Shown here: positions 43,298 to 52,161 of the stretch, piece after piece
How positions within the stretch are numbered: position 1 is the first letter of the stretch
Layout: every line of letters starts with the position of its first letter
Assembly: GCA_016787665.1 (NCBI GenBank)
Contig: JAEUUC010000007.1
Coordinates: forward strand, 62,001 to 126,000
DNA: 64,000 bases
Direction of reading: 5' to 3'
DNA from: Cyclobacteriaceae bacterium
GTDB lineage: Bacteria; Bacteroidota; Bacteroidia; Cytophagales; Cyclobacteriaceae
Notes under the pieces: generated by a model
Told to the model about the DNA's origin: nothing
Databases searched by the model: none
Seen by the model: the letters and a program-made list of their open reading frames with translations, nothing else
Translations under genes and position numbers: made by a program

Positions 43298-43305
43298 TAA
43301 ATTTG
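43298..43305 (+). promoter_or_regulatory. -7 element TAAATTTG of dnaN
   Basis: Exact TAnnTTTG match, 28 bases before the dnaN ATG at 43334. Confidence 0.5.
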
Positions 43306-43333
43306 CCGACAATCTAAAAACCACTACGTTCCG

Positions 43334-44458
43334 ATGAAGTTTATTGTCAACTCCAGCTACCTGCTCAAGCAGCTGTCGCAAATAAACGGAGTGATTACCA
43401 CCAACCCGGTAGTTCCCATTCTTGAAAACTTTCTTTTTGAAGTCAACAAAACCACGTTGACCGTTACGGCTTCTGATCTGCAAACCTCCATGATTACGGA
43501 AATCAACGTGGAGTCAAAAGAGAAGGGGAGCATTGCCGTTCCGGCCCGCATCTTATTGGACACCCTGAAAAACCTGCCCGACCAGCCGGTGACGTTTTCC
43601 ATTGATGAAACGTCTTACGCGATCGAAATCAGTTCCGATAACGGCCGTTACAAGCTGGCCGGTGAAAACGCAACTGATTTTCCGAAGGTGCCCAGTGTGT
43701 CCCAGGATTTTTCGGCCGCCATTTCTTCGCAAGTGCTGGCCCACGCCATCAACAGCACCATTTTTGCCACCAGCAGCGATGAACTTCGCCCGGCCATGAC
43801 GGGTGTGTATGTTAACCTGGGCGAAAAGAACACCACGTTTGTTGCCACGGATGGCCATCGCCTCGTGCGCTACCGCAGAACCGATGTGAAATCCGAAAAC
43901 GGAAATGCGATCATCATTCCCCGCAAAGCCCTCAATTTGCTGAAAGCCACCTTGCCGGTGGAAAACACCGATGTGAGCATCGACTTCAACATGTCGAATG
44001 CCTTCTTCAAGTTTGGCAATATTCGTATGATCTGTCGCCTGATTGATGAGCGCTTCCCGGATTATGAAAATGTTATCCCGGGGCAAAACCCGATCAAGAT
44101 GACAATCAACCGCGCAGATTTCCTTGGCTCATTGAAGCGTATTTCAATCTACGCCAACAAAACGACTCACCAGGTGCGGCTGAAAATTACCGGCAGCGAG
44201 CTTCAGGTGTCGGCCGAAGATCTGGACTTTTCCAACGAAGCGAACGAGCGGCTCTCCTGCGAACATGAAGGCGAGGATATTGAAATTGGATTCAATGCCC
44301 GGTTCCTGGTGGAGATGCTCGGCAACCTGGATGGTGAACAGGTGAAGTTGAATATGTCAGCACCCAATAAGGCAGGTGTTTTGCTGCCGGCCGAGAAGGA
44401 TAAGAATGAAGATATTTTGATGCTGGTGATGCCGGTGATGCTGAACCAGTACGTGTAA
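43334..44458 (+). CDS. dnaN: DNA polymerase III beta sliding clamp
   Basis: A 374-residue clamp made of three similar domains (about 1-120, 130-245, 250-374), which forms a dimeric ring on DNA and tethers the replicative polymerase. The start MKFIVNSSYLLKQLSQINGVI, the segment FVATDGHRLVRYR near residue 170 and the C-terminal VMPVMLNQYV are typical; the C-terminal end carries part of the peptide-binding pocket. It has its own promoter and terminator, so it is a single-gene unit. dnaA and recF are not adjacent, unlike in many bacteria. Confidence 0.97.
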   Translation: MKFIVNSSYLLKQLSQINGVITTNPVVPILENFLFEVNKTTLTVTASDLQTSMITEINVESKEKGSIAVPARILLDTLKNLPDQPVTFSIDETSYAIEISSDNGRYKLAGENATDFPKVPSVSQDFSAAISSQVLAHAINSTIFATSSDELRPAMTGVYVNLGEKNTTFVATDGHRLVRYRRTDVKSENGNAIIIPRKALNLLKATLPVENTDVSIDFNMSNAFFKFGNIRMICRLIDERFPDYENVIPGQNPIKMTINRADFLGSLKRISIYANKTTHQVRLKITGSELQVSAEDLDFSNEANERLSCEHEGEDIEIGFNARFLVEMLGNLDGEQVKLNMSAPNKAGVLLPAEKDKNEDILMLVMPVMLNQYV

Positions 44459-44481
44459 TTTTTTTTCGGGCTAACCGATTG

Positions 44482-44513
44482 AAAGCCATGGGTTGCCATG
44501 GCTTTTGTTTTTT
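44482..44513 (+). terminator. Rho-independent terminator after dnaN
   Basis: A perfect 10-bp stem, AAAGCCATGG / CCATGGCTTT, with a 4-base loop at 44492-44495, followed by a T-rich tail (TGTTTTTTAT). It lies 24 bases after the dnaN stop. Confidence 0.9.
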
Positions 44514-44580
44514 ATCGGGGTTACATCCGGGTTGGCCAATTGATGAATTACTGCTAATTTAAGCCAACGATTGGCAGTCT

Positions 44581-45162
44581 ATGGAAGCTTTTAATGAGTG
44601 GTGGGGCGGCTTGAGCCTGGTGTTGAAGATCTATTGGGGGGTAGCCATTCCTTTTACCGTGTTTTTTCTTCTTCAATTGGTAACCTCTTTTATCGGGGTG
44701 GATTCTCCGGACGATCTACCCTCCTCGGATGCTGAAATTGAAGCAGATCAGGGAGCCGGGTTCCAGTTTTTTACGCTGAAAAACCTGGTTGGCTTTTTTA
44801 CCCTTTTCGGCTGGACCGGTATCGCCAGCATTAACGCAGGAGCCTCGGTGCTGGTGAGCATGGTGGCCGCTACCGTGGCAGGTGCGGCCATGATGGGCCT
44901 CATGGGCGGCCTGTTTTATTTACTCTCCAAAGCCGGTGCTGACGGCACCATGAACATCGAACAGGCGGTGGGTCAAACCGCTGAGGTGTATCTGGTGATA
45001 CAAGGGGCTCGCGGAGGTATGGGTAAAATACAAGTGAAAGTAAGCGGTGCCTTGCGTACACTGGATGCCATGACGGACGATGCGGCTGACATCCCTACGG
45101 GGAAGTTGGTTAAAGTCTCCAAAGTCATTGGCGACAATATTCTATTGGTTACATTACTCTAA
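44581..45162 (+). CDS. NfeD/YuaF-like membrane protein, flotillin partner
   Basis: A 193-residue protein with an N-terminal span (about 15-38), two or three more spans around 67-122 and a C-terminal OB-type beta-barrel (about 128-193; VGQTAEVYLVIQGARGGMGKIQVKV). This layout matches the NfeD/YuaF/YqiJ proteins whose genes precede flotillin-like genes and whose OB domain binds the flotillin scaffold. Only 15 bases separate it from the flotillin gene, which supports the assignment. Confidence 0.85.
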   Translation: MEAFNEWWGGLSLVLKIYWGVAIPFTVFFLLQLVTSFIGVDSPDDLPSSDAEIEADQGAGFQFFTLKNLVGFFTLFGWTGIASINAGASVLVSMVAATVAGAAMMGLMGGLFYLLSKAGADGTMNIEQAVGQTAEVYLVIQGARGGMGKIQVKVSGALRTLDAMTDDAADIPTGKLVKVSKVIGDNILLVTLL

Positions 45163-45177
45163 CTTAATCTGTTTTTT

Positions 45178-46728
45178 ATGGGTGGTTTTCTTCCGATCCT
45201 GGTGCTGGTTGCACTCTTTGCTTTTGTGTTGATTGTATCGGTGTTGAGACGGTACAAGCGTTGCCCCTCCGATCGCGTGCTGGTCGTGTACGGTAAGGTG
45301 GGCGGAGGTGGCTCGGCCAAGTGTATTCATGGTGGCGCAGCCTTTATCTGGCCGGTGTTTCAGGATTATTCGTTCATGGATCTCACACCGATTTCCATTG
45401 AAGTGAATCTGACCAATGCGCTGAGCAAGCAGAATATCCGGGTGGATGTTCCGTCCAAGTTCACAGTCGGTATTTCCACCGAATCCGGTGTGATGGAAAA
45501 TGCGGCTGAGCGCCTGTTGGGCTTGCAGCGGCAGGATGTGCACGCGCTGGCGCACGATATCATTGTGGGCCAAATGCGCCTGGTGGTGGCCATGATGGAC
45601 ATTGAAGAGATTAACACCAACCGCGATAAGTTTTTGCAGAATGTGTCGCACAATGTGGAGTCGGAATTGAAGAAGATTGGTTTGAAGCTGATCAACGTTA
45701 ACATTACCGATATCAAAGACGAAAGCGGTTACATTGCCGCCCTCGGTAAAGAGGCGGCCGCTAAGGCCATTAACGAGGCGAAGATTCGCGTGGCTGACCA
45801 GGAACGTCTCGGTGATATTGGTAAAACGGAAGCTGAAAAAGAACGCGATATCAAAGTGGCGGAAATGGTGCGCGACCGCGACACACAAGTGGCCGTAACG
45901 ATTAAAGATAAGGAGGTCTTGATTGCAGGCGCGAAGCGCGATGAGCAAATTGGTAAGGTTGAAGCTGAGCGGGATACGCGTATTAAGTCTGCCGAGGCCA
46001 ATGCCCTGGCGGTGAAGGGCGAGAACACCTCCAAGATTGCCATTGCCAATTCCGATGCCGAACGAAGAGAGCGGGAGGCCGAAGCGTTAAAGAAGGCTAT
46101 AGCAGCCGAAAAAGTGCAATCTGCGAAAGCGTTGGAGGAAGCCTATCTGGCTGAACAACGTGCGGAAGCGGCCCGTGCCGAACGAGAGCGTGCTTCACAG
46201 AATGCCAACATCGTGGTAGCCGCTGAGATACAAAAGCAGAAAGCGATTATAGAAGCCCAGGCGGAAGCGGAAAAGTTGCGTGAGCGGGCGAAAGGTGAGG
46301 CCGATGCCATTTATGCCAAGCTCGAAGCGGAAGCCCGCGGTATGTATGAGATACTCACCAAGCAGGCGCAAGGCTTGCAGCAAATTGTGAAAGCTTCGGG
46401 TGACAACGCGCGCGATGCTGTGTTGCTGTTGATTGTGGACAAGCTGCCCGAATTGGTGCGCCTGCAAACCGAGGCGATCAAGAATATCAAGATCGACAAG
46501 CTCACCGTGTGGGATGGGGGTGCGGGTACCAGCGGTGATGGAAAAACCTCTACCGCCAATTTCATTTCCGGATTGTATAAGTCGGTGCCGCCCTTACAAG
46601 AGATCTTCAATATGGCCGGCATGGAGTTGCCCGACTACCTGAAAGGCAAGACCGCTGCCGAGCTGCAGCAAATGGCGGATGAGGCCCGGGCGAAGACCGG
46701 TGATAAGCCATCTGAAAAGAAAGCGTAG
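45178..46728 (+). CDS. Flotillin-family SPFH protein (YqiK/FloT-like)
   Basis: A 516-residue membrane-anchored scaffold. A single N-terminal span (3-22) is followed by an SPFH/band-7 domain (about 30-200) and a long alanine/glutamate-rich coiled coil (about 190-410; repeated REREAEALKKAIAAEK-type heptads), ending with a globular tail. Flotillins organise membrane microdomains and influence envelope stress and cell shape. It forms a two-gene unit with the NfeD-like gene and is closed by a hairpin terminator. Confidence 0.93.
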   Translation: MGGFLPILVLVALFAFVLIVSVLRRYKRCPSDRVLVVYGKVGGGGSAKCIHGGAAFIWPVFQDYSFMDLTPISIEVNLTNALSKQNIRVDVPSKFTVGISTESGVMENAAERLLGLQRQDVHALAHDIIVGQMRLVVAMMDIEEINTNRDKFLQNVSHNVESELKKIGLKLINVNITDIKDESGYIAALGKEAAAKAINEAKIRVADQERLGDIGKTEAEKERDIKVAEMVRDRDTQVAVTIKDKEVLIAGAKRDEQIGKVEAERDTRIKSAEANALAVKGENTSKIAIANSDAERREREAEALKKAIAAEKVQSAKALEEAYLAEQRAEAARAERERASQNANIVVAAEIQKQKAIIEAQAEAEKLRERAKGEADAIYAKLEAEARGMYEILTKQAQGLQQIVKASGDNARDAVLLLIVDKLPELVRLQTEAIKNIKIDKLTVWDGGAGTSGDGKTSTANFISGLYKSVPPLQEIFNMAGMELPDYLKGKTAAELQQMADEARAKTGDKPSEKKA

Positions 46729-46734
46729 ATCAAC

Positions 46735-46760
46735 ATGCCGCGTCTCGCGGCATTTTTTTT
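46735..46760 (+). terminator. Rho-independent terminator after the flotillin gene
   Basis: Perfect 8-bp stem ATGCCGCG / CGCGGCAT with a TCT loop (46743-46745), followed by seven T residues. It lies 6 bases after the flotillin stop. Confidence 0.93.
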
Positions 46761-46771
46761 ACCTTCCCTTT

Positions 46772-48820
46772 GTGTTTCGCTGGGTACCCTATGCCATGGT
46801 ACGTATCGCTGCGTTTTTCGTGGCCGGCATTTTGTTGGGCATCTATCAACCTCAACTGGGCATTACCACACGCCTTTCGCTGACAGGCGCGTTAGCCGTA
46901 CTTTATTTTGTCATTAGCCTTCGGTATCCCCGGCAGCGTGCCTGGGGCGGCACGATTGGCCTGGTTGCTATTGCTGCCTTTGGCTACACCCACGTGTATT
47001 GGTCGAGCGACCGGAACCGAACCGGCCACCTGGCTACGATGGCCGACTCGGTGCGCGCGTATGAAGCCGTGGTGGTCGGTGGGCCGCATGAGCGTGACAA
47101 GAGCATCAAATACAAGGTGGAGGTGGTGCAGGTGCTCAACGAAGACTGGCATCCCGCTCACGGTTCGCTCAACCTGTACATCAGCCGAAAGGATAGTGCG
47201 CGCCTGCAATACGGAGACCGCATTCTGTTGAAAGGCCGTCCCCATGAACTAACCCCTCCGCAAAACCCCGGTGAGTTTGACTTCAGGCGTTACCTCAGCT
47301 TTCAAAATGTCTATCATCAGCATTTTCTTCGGCCGGGTGAGTGGCGATTGCTCGAGAGGGGACACCAAAAAGGGGCGCTTTTTTATGCCAATCAGGCCCG
47401 GGCGTGGTGTACGCGCGTGCTTCGGCAGAACATCTCGGGAGAACGTGAACAGGCGATCGCGATGGCGCTTGTGTTGGGTGTAACGGATGGCATTGATACC
47501 GATTTGCAAAATGCGTATGCCGCGAGCGGAGCCATGCACGTGCTGGCCGTGTCGGGTTTGCATGTCGGCATTTTGTATGGCATTATACTGTTGTTGATGA
47601 AGCCGTTGGAGCGAATGGCATCGAGCCGCTGGTGGGTAGCGGGGGTCAGCCTGGTGCTGCTATGGGGTTTCGCTTTTGTTACGGGATTGTCGCCTTCCGT
47701 ATTGCGGGCGGTAACTATGTTCAGTTTTGTTGCGGTGGCGCGCCCGAACGGGCGCGCCACCAACATCTACAATACGTTGGCGGCTTCTGCCTTCGTTCTC
47801 TTGCTGTACGATCCGTTCATGATCATGTCTGTTGGATTCCAACTGTCGTACCTGGCGGTGTTGGGGATCGTGTACCTGCAACAGCCGCTTTACGATTTGT
47901 GGGAAGTGGAGAACCCGGTTCTTGATTGGGTGTGGAAAATTTCGTGTATCTCACTTGCCGCACAGTTGGCCACATTCGCCTTAGGCATGCTGTATTTCCA
48001 CCAGTTTCCGGTATACTTCCTTTTTTCAAACCTGTTTGTAATCCCGCTGTCAACGGCTGTCCTGGTCGGAGGTATTGCGTTGCTGCTGGTGAGCTGGCTC
48101 TCGCCTGTGGCCAGCGCGGTGGGGTGGCTGCTGCAAGGGCTTGTTCACCTGTTAAACACAGCGGTGGTGTGGGTCGAGAAAATGCCGGCCAGCCTCATTG
48201 AAAATATCCATCTCACCACGGGTCAATGTTGGCTGGTCATGGGCGTGCTGCTGTCGCTGATTTTGTTTGTTCAGTTTCGCCAGGTGCGGTGGGTATACCT
48301 GGCGGTGGTTGTGGCGTCTGTTCTGATGGCAACGGAGTGGATTCACACCAACAACCATGTTGCCACCCGTAAGCTTACCATCTACCGTATCAATGGGCAC
48401 AGCGCGGTGGAATGGATTGATCACGGGCGCTCCACTTTTTGGGGTGATTCGGCCTTAGCTGGTGATGAGGATCGAATGCGCTTTCATATTGGGCCAAACC
48501 GTTTACGCCATGGCGTCACCCACACATCTGTTCAGTATTGGCCCGAGGGGCAATCTGCGCTGCTCACGCTAGGCGAAAAGAGGATTCTGCTGCTCGGTAA
48601 CAACCGTTGGAAGTCGGACGTTGATTCGGTTGATATAGTGGTGGTGCGTGACCGGGCAGTGCAGGCACTGCCGGCCTTGAATGAAAAACTCAATTATCAG
48701 ACACTGGTATTGGATGGCACCAATGCGGAATGGTATATTTCACGGTTGTTGGAGCAGGATACCCTGGGCCGTATTCACCCGGTTACACGAAAAGGCGCCT
48801 TTCAACTCGAGATCAAATGA
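46772..48820 (+). CDS. comEC: ComEC/Rec2-type DNA-uptake channel protein
   Basis: A 682-residue polytopic protein: an N-terminal pair of spans, a DUF4131-like OB region (about 60-190), then the Competence domain with about seven spans (about 225-480; AASGAMHVLAVSGLHVGILYG is the family motif). It passes single-stranded DNA across the inner membrane during transformation. The C-terminal 150 residues lack the HxHxDH metal motif of the nuclease-like domain in Gram-positive ComEC. The GTG at 46772 gives VFRWVPYAMVRIA, which suits the family; ATG at 46796 is an alternative. Longer forms would run through the flotillin terminator. Confidence 0.88.
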   Translation: MFRWVPYAMVRIAAFFVAGILLGIYQPQLGITTRLSLTGALAVLYFVISLRYPRQRAWGGTIGLVAIAAFGYTHVYWSSDRNRTGHLATMADSVRAYEAVVVGGPHERDKSIKYKVEVVQVLNEDWHPAHGSLNLYISRKDSARLQYGDRILLKGRPHELTPPQNPGEFDFRRYLSFQNVYHQHFLRPGEWRLLERGHQKGALFYANQARAWCTRVLRQNISGEREQAIAMALVLGVTDGIDTDLQNAYAASGAMHVLAVSGLHVGILYGIILLLMKPLERMASSRWWVAGVSLVLLWGFAFVTGLSPSVLRAVTMFSFVAVARPNGRATNIYNTLAASAFVLLLYDPFMIMSVGFQLSYLAVLGIVYLQQPLYDLWEVENPVLDWVWKISCISLAAQLATFALGMLYFHQFPVYFLFSNLFVIPLSTAVLVGGIALLLVSWLSPVASAVGWLLQGLVHLLNTAVVWVEKMPASLIENIHLTTGQCWLVMGVLLSLILFVQFRQVRWVYLAVVVASVLMATEWIHTNNHVATRKLTIYRINGHSAVEWIDHGRSTFWGDSALAGDEDRMRFHIGPNRLRHGVTHTSVQYWPEGQSALLTLGEKRILLLGNNRWKSDVDSVDIVVVRDRAVQALPALNEKLNYQTLVLDGTNAEWYISRLLEQDTLGRIHPVTRKGAFQLEIK

Positions 48821-49590
48821 ACATGGTCAACTACCACGCAGAAGATCGCATCGGCTATATCACCCTCAACCGACCGGATAAACGCAACGCGCTGAGTCCG
48901 GAGTTGATCAAAGCCCTGTCCGAGGCGTTCGATCGCGCCACCCGCGATGAACAATCGAAGGTTATTGTGCTCAAAGCCAATGGCGAAGCATTCTGCTCGG
49001 GAGCTGACCTGGCTTTTCTCCAGCAAATGCAGGCCTTTTCAGAAGAGGAGAATTATCAGGACTCTTCTCGCCTGAAGGAACTGTTTCTGAAGATATATAC
49101 GCTGCCGAAAGTGGTGATCGCACAAGTGCAGGGCCATGCGCTGGCGGGTGGTTGCGGGCTGGCTAACGTGTGCGACTTCACCTTTGCCGTGCCGCAGGCC
49201 CGTTTTGGTTATACCGAAGTGAAGATCGGGTTTGTGCCCGCCATCGTTATGGTGTTTCTGTTGCGCAAACTGGGTGAGCAGAAAGCAAAACAGCTTTTGC
49301 TATCGGGTGATGTCGTTCAGGCAGATGAAGCCCTCCGCCTGGGACTGATCAATCGGGTGGTTTCGGCAGACCAGTTGGAGCACGAGGTGCGCGAGTTTGC
49401 GCAGCAGTTAATCCGGCAGAACTCGGCTCAGTCGATGATGCTCACCAAGCAGATGATGGCGGCCGTTCAATCAAAGCCTTTGGACGAGGCGCTGGATTAT
49501 GCTGCCCGCCTAAACGCCCGTGCCCGGTCGATGGAAGATTGCCAGCGCGGCATTGCGGCCTTTTTGGCCAAAGAGAAGATCGTCTGGTGA
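48817..49590 (+). CDS. Enoyl-CoA hydratase/isomerase family protein
   Basis: A 257-residue crotonase-fold enzyme. NRPDKRNALSPELI near residue 19, EAFCSGADLAF near residue 56 and GHALAGGCGLANVCDF near residue 107 form the acyl-CoA site and oxyanion hole; the Glu in FGYTEVKIGFVPA near residue 135 is in the position of a catalytic glutamate. Members hydrate enoyl-CoA or methylglutaconyl-CoA; the exact substrate is open. Its ATG overlaps the comEC stop (ATGA) and its stop overlaps the recQ start (TGATG), so it is translationally coupled to two genes of DNA metabolism. Confidence 0.92.
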   Translation: MNMVNYHAEDRIGYITLNRPDKRNALSPELIKALSEAFDRATRDEQSKVIVLKANGEAFCSGADLAFLQQMQAFSEEENYQDSSRLKELFLKIYTLPKVVIAQVQGHALAGGCGLANVCDFTFAVPQARFGYTEVKIGFVPAIVMVFLLRKLGEQKAKQLLLSGDVVQADEALRLGLINRVVSADQLEHEVREFAQQLIRQNSAQSMMLTKQMMAAVQSKPLDEALDYAARLNARARSMEDCQRGIAAFLAKEKIVW

Positions 49591-51500
49591 TGGCCACTTC
49601 GGAAGAGATTCTTCAAAACTATTTCGGGTACACATCGTTTCGGCCCCCGCAGGCCGAGATTGTAGATGCTGTGCTGGAACGCCACGATGTGTTGGCACTG
49701 TTGCCAACGGGTGGCGGCAAATCACTTTGCTTTCAGGTACCCACTCTTCAAACCGAAGGCTTATGTCTGGTTGTTACGCCTCTGATTGCCTTGATGCAAG
49801 ATCAAGTACAGCAACTGCGCAGGCGCCACATCGATGCGGTGGCCGTGCATTCCGGCATGAGTGCCCATGAAATTGATATCGCGCTGGATCGGGCCGTGTA
49901 CGGCAAAATTCGATTCTTGTACGTTTCACCCGAGCGGCTGAAAACGGAAATGTTCAATAAACGATTTCCCAACATGCCGGTGTCGCTCATCGCAGTGGAT
50001 GAAGCGCATTGTATCTCACAATGGGGGCATGATTTTCGGCCACCCTATCTGGAAATCCATGCGCTGCGCGAAGTGAAGCCCGATGTGCCCCTCATTGCCT
50101 TAACCGCCACGGCTACCGGGCCTGTTCGGGACGACATCGTTCGCCATCTCAAACTCCGGAATCCCCGGATCTTTCAACGCAGCTTTGCCCGCGATAACAT
50201 CTCCTTGGTGGTTCGGCACACCGAACAGAAGGAAAAACAAATGCTGGACATCCTCCAGAAGGTGCCCGGCCCGGCCATTGTGTACGTGCGATCGCGAAGG
50301 GGAACCGTTAGTTTGGCACGCTGGCTTGTGAAGCAGAAAATCAGCGCAACGTATTATCATGCCGGGCTCACCTATACCGAACGGCAGGAGCGGCAGCAGG
50401 AGTGGATCAATAATCACAGCCGGGTGATGGTGGCGACTAATGCATTTGGTATGGGCATCAACAAGCCCGATGTGCGCTCGGTGATCCACCTGGATATGCC
50501 CGAAGATTTGGAATCGTATTATCAGGAGGCCGGCCGCGCGGGTCGCGATGGAAAGCGATCTTTTGCAACCCTGATCTATCACGATGCAGACGTGGCGGCC
50601 CTGCAGCACCGGGCCGAGCAGGCCCAGCCCAGCATTGACTACCTCAGGAAAGTGTATCAGGCGCTGGCCAACTTTTATCAATTAGCTGTGGGGGCGGCTC
50701 AGGGCGTTACGTTCGATTTCGACCTCGAGGAATTCTGCAGGCGGTTCGGCTTCAAAAGCCAGGCTGCTTACCCCGCCCTAAAAAAGTTGGAGCAGGAGGG
50801 ATTTGTCCAACTCAGTGAAGGATTTTACCGGCCATCGCGCCTGATGATTGCGGTGGACAATAAACGCCTGTACGAGTTTCAAGTGGCCAATGTGCATTAC
50901 GATAAGTTGATCAAGATGTTGTTGCGCCTGTATGGAGCCGAGTTGTTTGCCGATTACCTGATTGTTCAGGAGGCCCAACTGGCTGACGCCCTCCATCAAT
51001 CGAAGGAGGAACTGCGCACGGGACTTACCCAATTGGGAAAACTGCAATTGATTCACTATCAGCCTGCCTCGGATTCGCCCACGCTGACGTGGCTTTTGCC
51101 GCGTCAGGATGCGGACCGAATGCCCCTGCGGGTGGAGCACCTGAAAGAGCGTGCCCGGGTTTTTGAAAAGAAGACGGAGGCCATGATAACCTATGCCACT
51201 CAAACGGTTCGGTGCCGCATGCAGGTGATTCAGAACTATTTTGGTGAGGATACATTTAACACCTGTGGCATTTGTGACCTTTGCCTGAAGCGCAAGAAAA
51301 GGGATCACCAGGCCCATCTTGTGGACTATCGCAACCAGGTGCTCTTCCTGTTGAAGGCGCGTCCGCTTTCGTTGGATGATTTGGAGGCTGCCGTTGACGC
51401 CCGGGACCGGGACGTGTTCATCGAAACGATTCGTGAAATGCTTGATCAGCAGGAGATTAGGTGCGATGAGAGCTGGAATCTCCACCTCGTAAAACAATAA
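49590..51500 (+). CDS. recQ: RecQ-family ATP-dependent DNA helicase
   Basis: A 636-residue 3'-5' DNA helicase. Motif I is LLPTGGGKSLCFQVP (about 35-50), motif II VDEAHCISQWGHDFRP, motif VI EAGRAGRDG. The zinc-binding segment has CRMQ ... CGICDLC near residue 550-575 and is preceded by the winged-helix RQC region. No HRDC domain follows; the C-terminal ~65 residues look like another small helical unit. Short RecQ forms without HRDC are common in Bacteroidota. It is the last gene of the comEC unit. Confidence 0.93.
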   Translation: MATSEEILQNYFGYTSFRPPQAEIVDAVLERHDVLALLPTGGGKSLCFQVPTLQTEGLCLVVTPLIALMQDQVQQLRRRHIDAVAVHSGMSAHEIDIALDRAVYGKIRFLYVSPERLKTEMFNKRFPNMPVSLIAVDEAHCISQWGHDFRPPYLEIHALREVKPDVPLIALTATATGPVRDDIVRHLKLRNPRIFQRSFARDNISLVVRHTEQKEKQMLDILQKVPGPAIVYVRSRRGTVSLARWLVKQKISATYYHAGLTYTERQERQQEWINNHSRVMVATNAFGMGINKPDVRSVIHLDMPEDLESYYQEAGRAGRDGKRSFATLIYHDADVAALQHRAEQAQPSIDYLRKVYQALANFYQLAVGAAQGVTFDFDLEEFCRRFGFKSQAAYPALKKLEQEGFVQLSEGFYRPSRLMIAVDNKRLYEFQVANVHYDKLIKMLLRLYGAELFADYLIVQEAQLADALHQSKEELRTGLTQLGKLQLIHYQPASDSPTLTWLLPRQDADRMPLRVEHLKERARVFEKKTEAMITYATQTVRCRMQVIQNYFGEDTFNTCGICDLCLKRKKRDHQAHLVDYRNQVLFLLKARPLSLDDLEAAVDARDRDVFIETIREMLDQQEIRCDESWNLHLVKQ

Positions 51501-51588
51501 TTTATGCGGCCGTGGGGGGAAAGGCGGGCTTAATTGTCATAACCTCAGCGCCCTGAATCCCGTAAATTGCACTGCATTGTAAAAGGCA

Positions 51589-52161
51589 GTGGAACAGGAA
51601 GCACAGGTTATCAGCGCTTGGAAAGAAGGAAATGAACCTGCCTTTGAAATGATCTTTCGCGCCCACTATCAATCGATGTGCCGGTATGCCTACACGTTCT
51701 TGCGCGATCGCGAGGAAGCGGAAGAGGTGGTTCAGGGAACATTTATCAATTTGTGGGATAAGCGCCAGGTGCTCGAGATACAGACCTCGCTGAAATCCTA
51801 CCTTTTCCGGGCTGTGCGCAACAGTTGTCTCAATTCCATCAAACATGAAAAGATCAAGCAGCAGCATGTGGCCCATGAAATGGCCGTGATGGAGGTGTCG
51901 CGTGAATCCGTGACGGAGGCCGTTGCCGCTGGAGAACTGGAGCAGCGCATTACATCGGCCATGGCGGTACTGCCCGAGCAGTGTCGCCTCGTGTTTCAAC
52001 TCAGCCGGTTCGAAGAACTCAAGTATCAGGAAATTGCCGAACAACTGGGCATTTCGATTAAAACCGTTGAGAACCACATGGGCAAAGCGCTCCGGTTGAT
52101 GCGCGAACAACTGAGCGACTACCTGGTTTTGGTTTTACTGTTTATTAAAAGCGTAATCTAG
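51589..52161 (+). CDS. ECF sigma factor, FecI-like (Bacteroidota type)
   Basis: A 190-residue extracytoplasmic-function sigma factor. Region 2 (about 15-80) contains ARAHYQSMCRYAYTF-type and REEAEEVVQGTFINLWDKR sequence; region 4 (about 125-175) contains EQCRLVFQLSRFEELKYQEIAEQLGISIKTVENHMGKALRLMR. It begins with GTG; the next in-frame ATG would remove region 2 start, so GTG is accepted. A TAAATTGC sequence upstream resembles the -7 element. The FecR anti-sigma gene starts right after its stop, also with GTG. Confidence 0.9.
   Translation: MEQEAQVISAWKEGNEPAFEMIFRAHYQSMCRYAYTFLRDREEAEEVVQGTFINLWDKRQVLEIQTSLKSYLFRAVRNSCLNSIKHEKIKQQHVAHEMAVMEVSRESVTEAVAAGELEQRITSAMAVLPEQCRLVFQLSRFEELKYQEIAEQLGISIKTVENHMGKALRLMREQLSDYLVLVLLFIKSVI

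Noticed and set aside
45154..45948. 264-codon minus-strand frame inside the flotillin gene
   Set aside because: Antisense shadow of a well-supported gene; the composition (His/Asn-rich) is what the reverse complement of a Glu/Ala-rich coiled coil gives.
46679..46771. Upstream extension of comEC overlapping the flotillin gene
   Set aside because: It would read through a strong terminator at 46735-46760 and has no family similarity.
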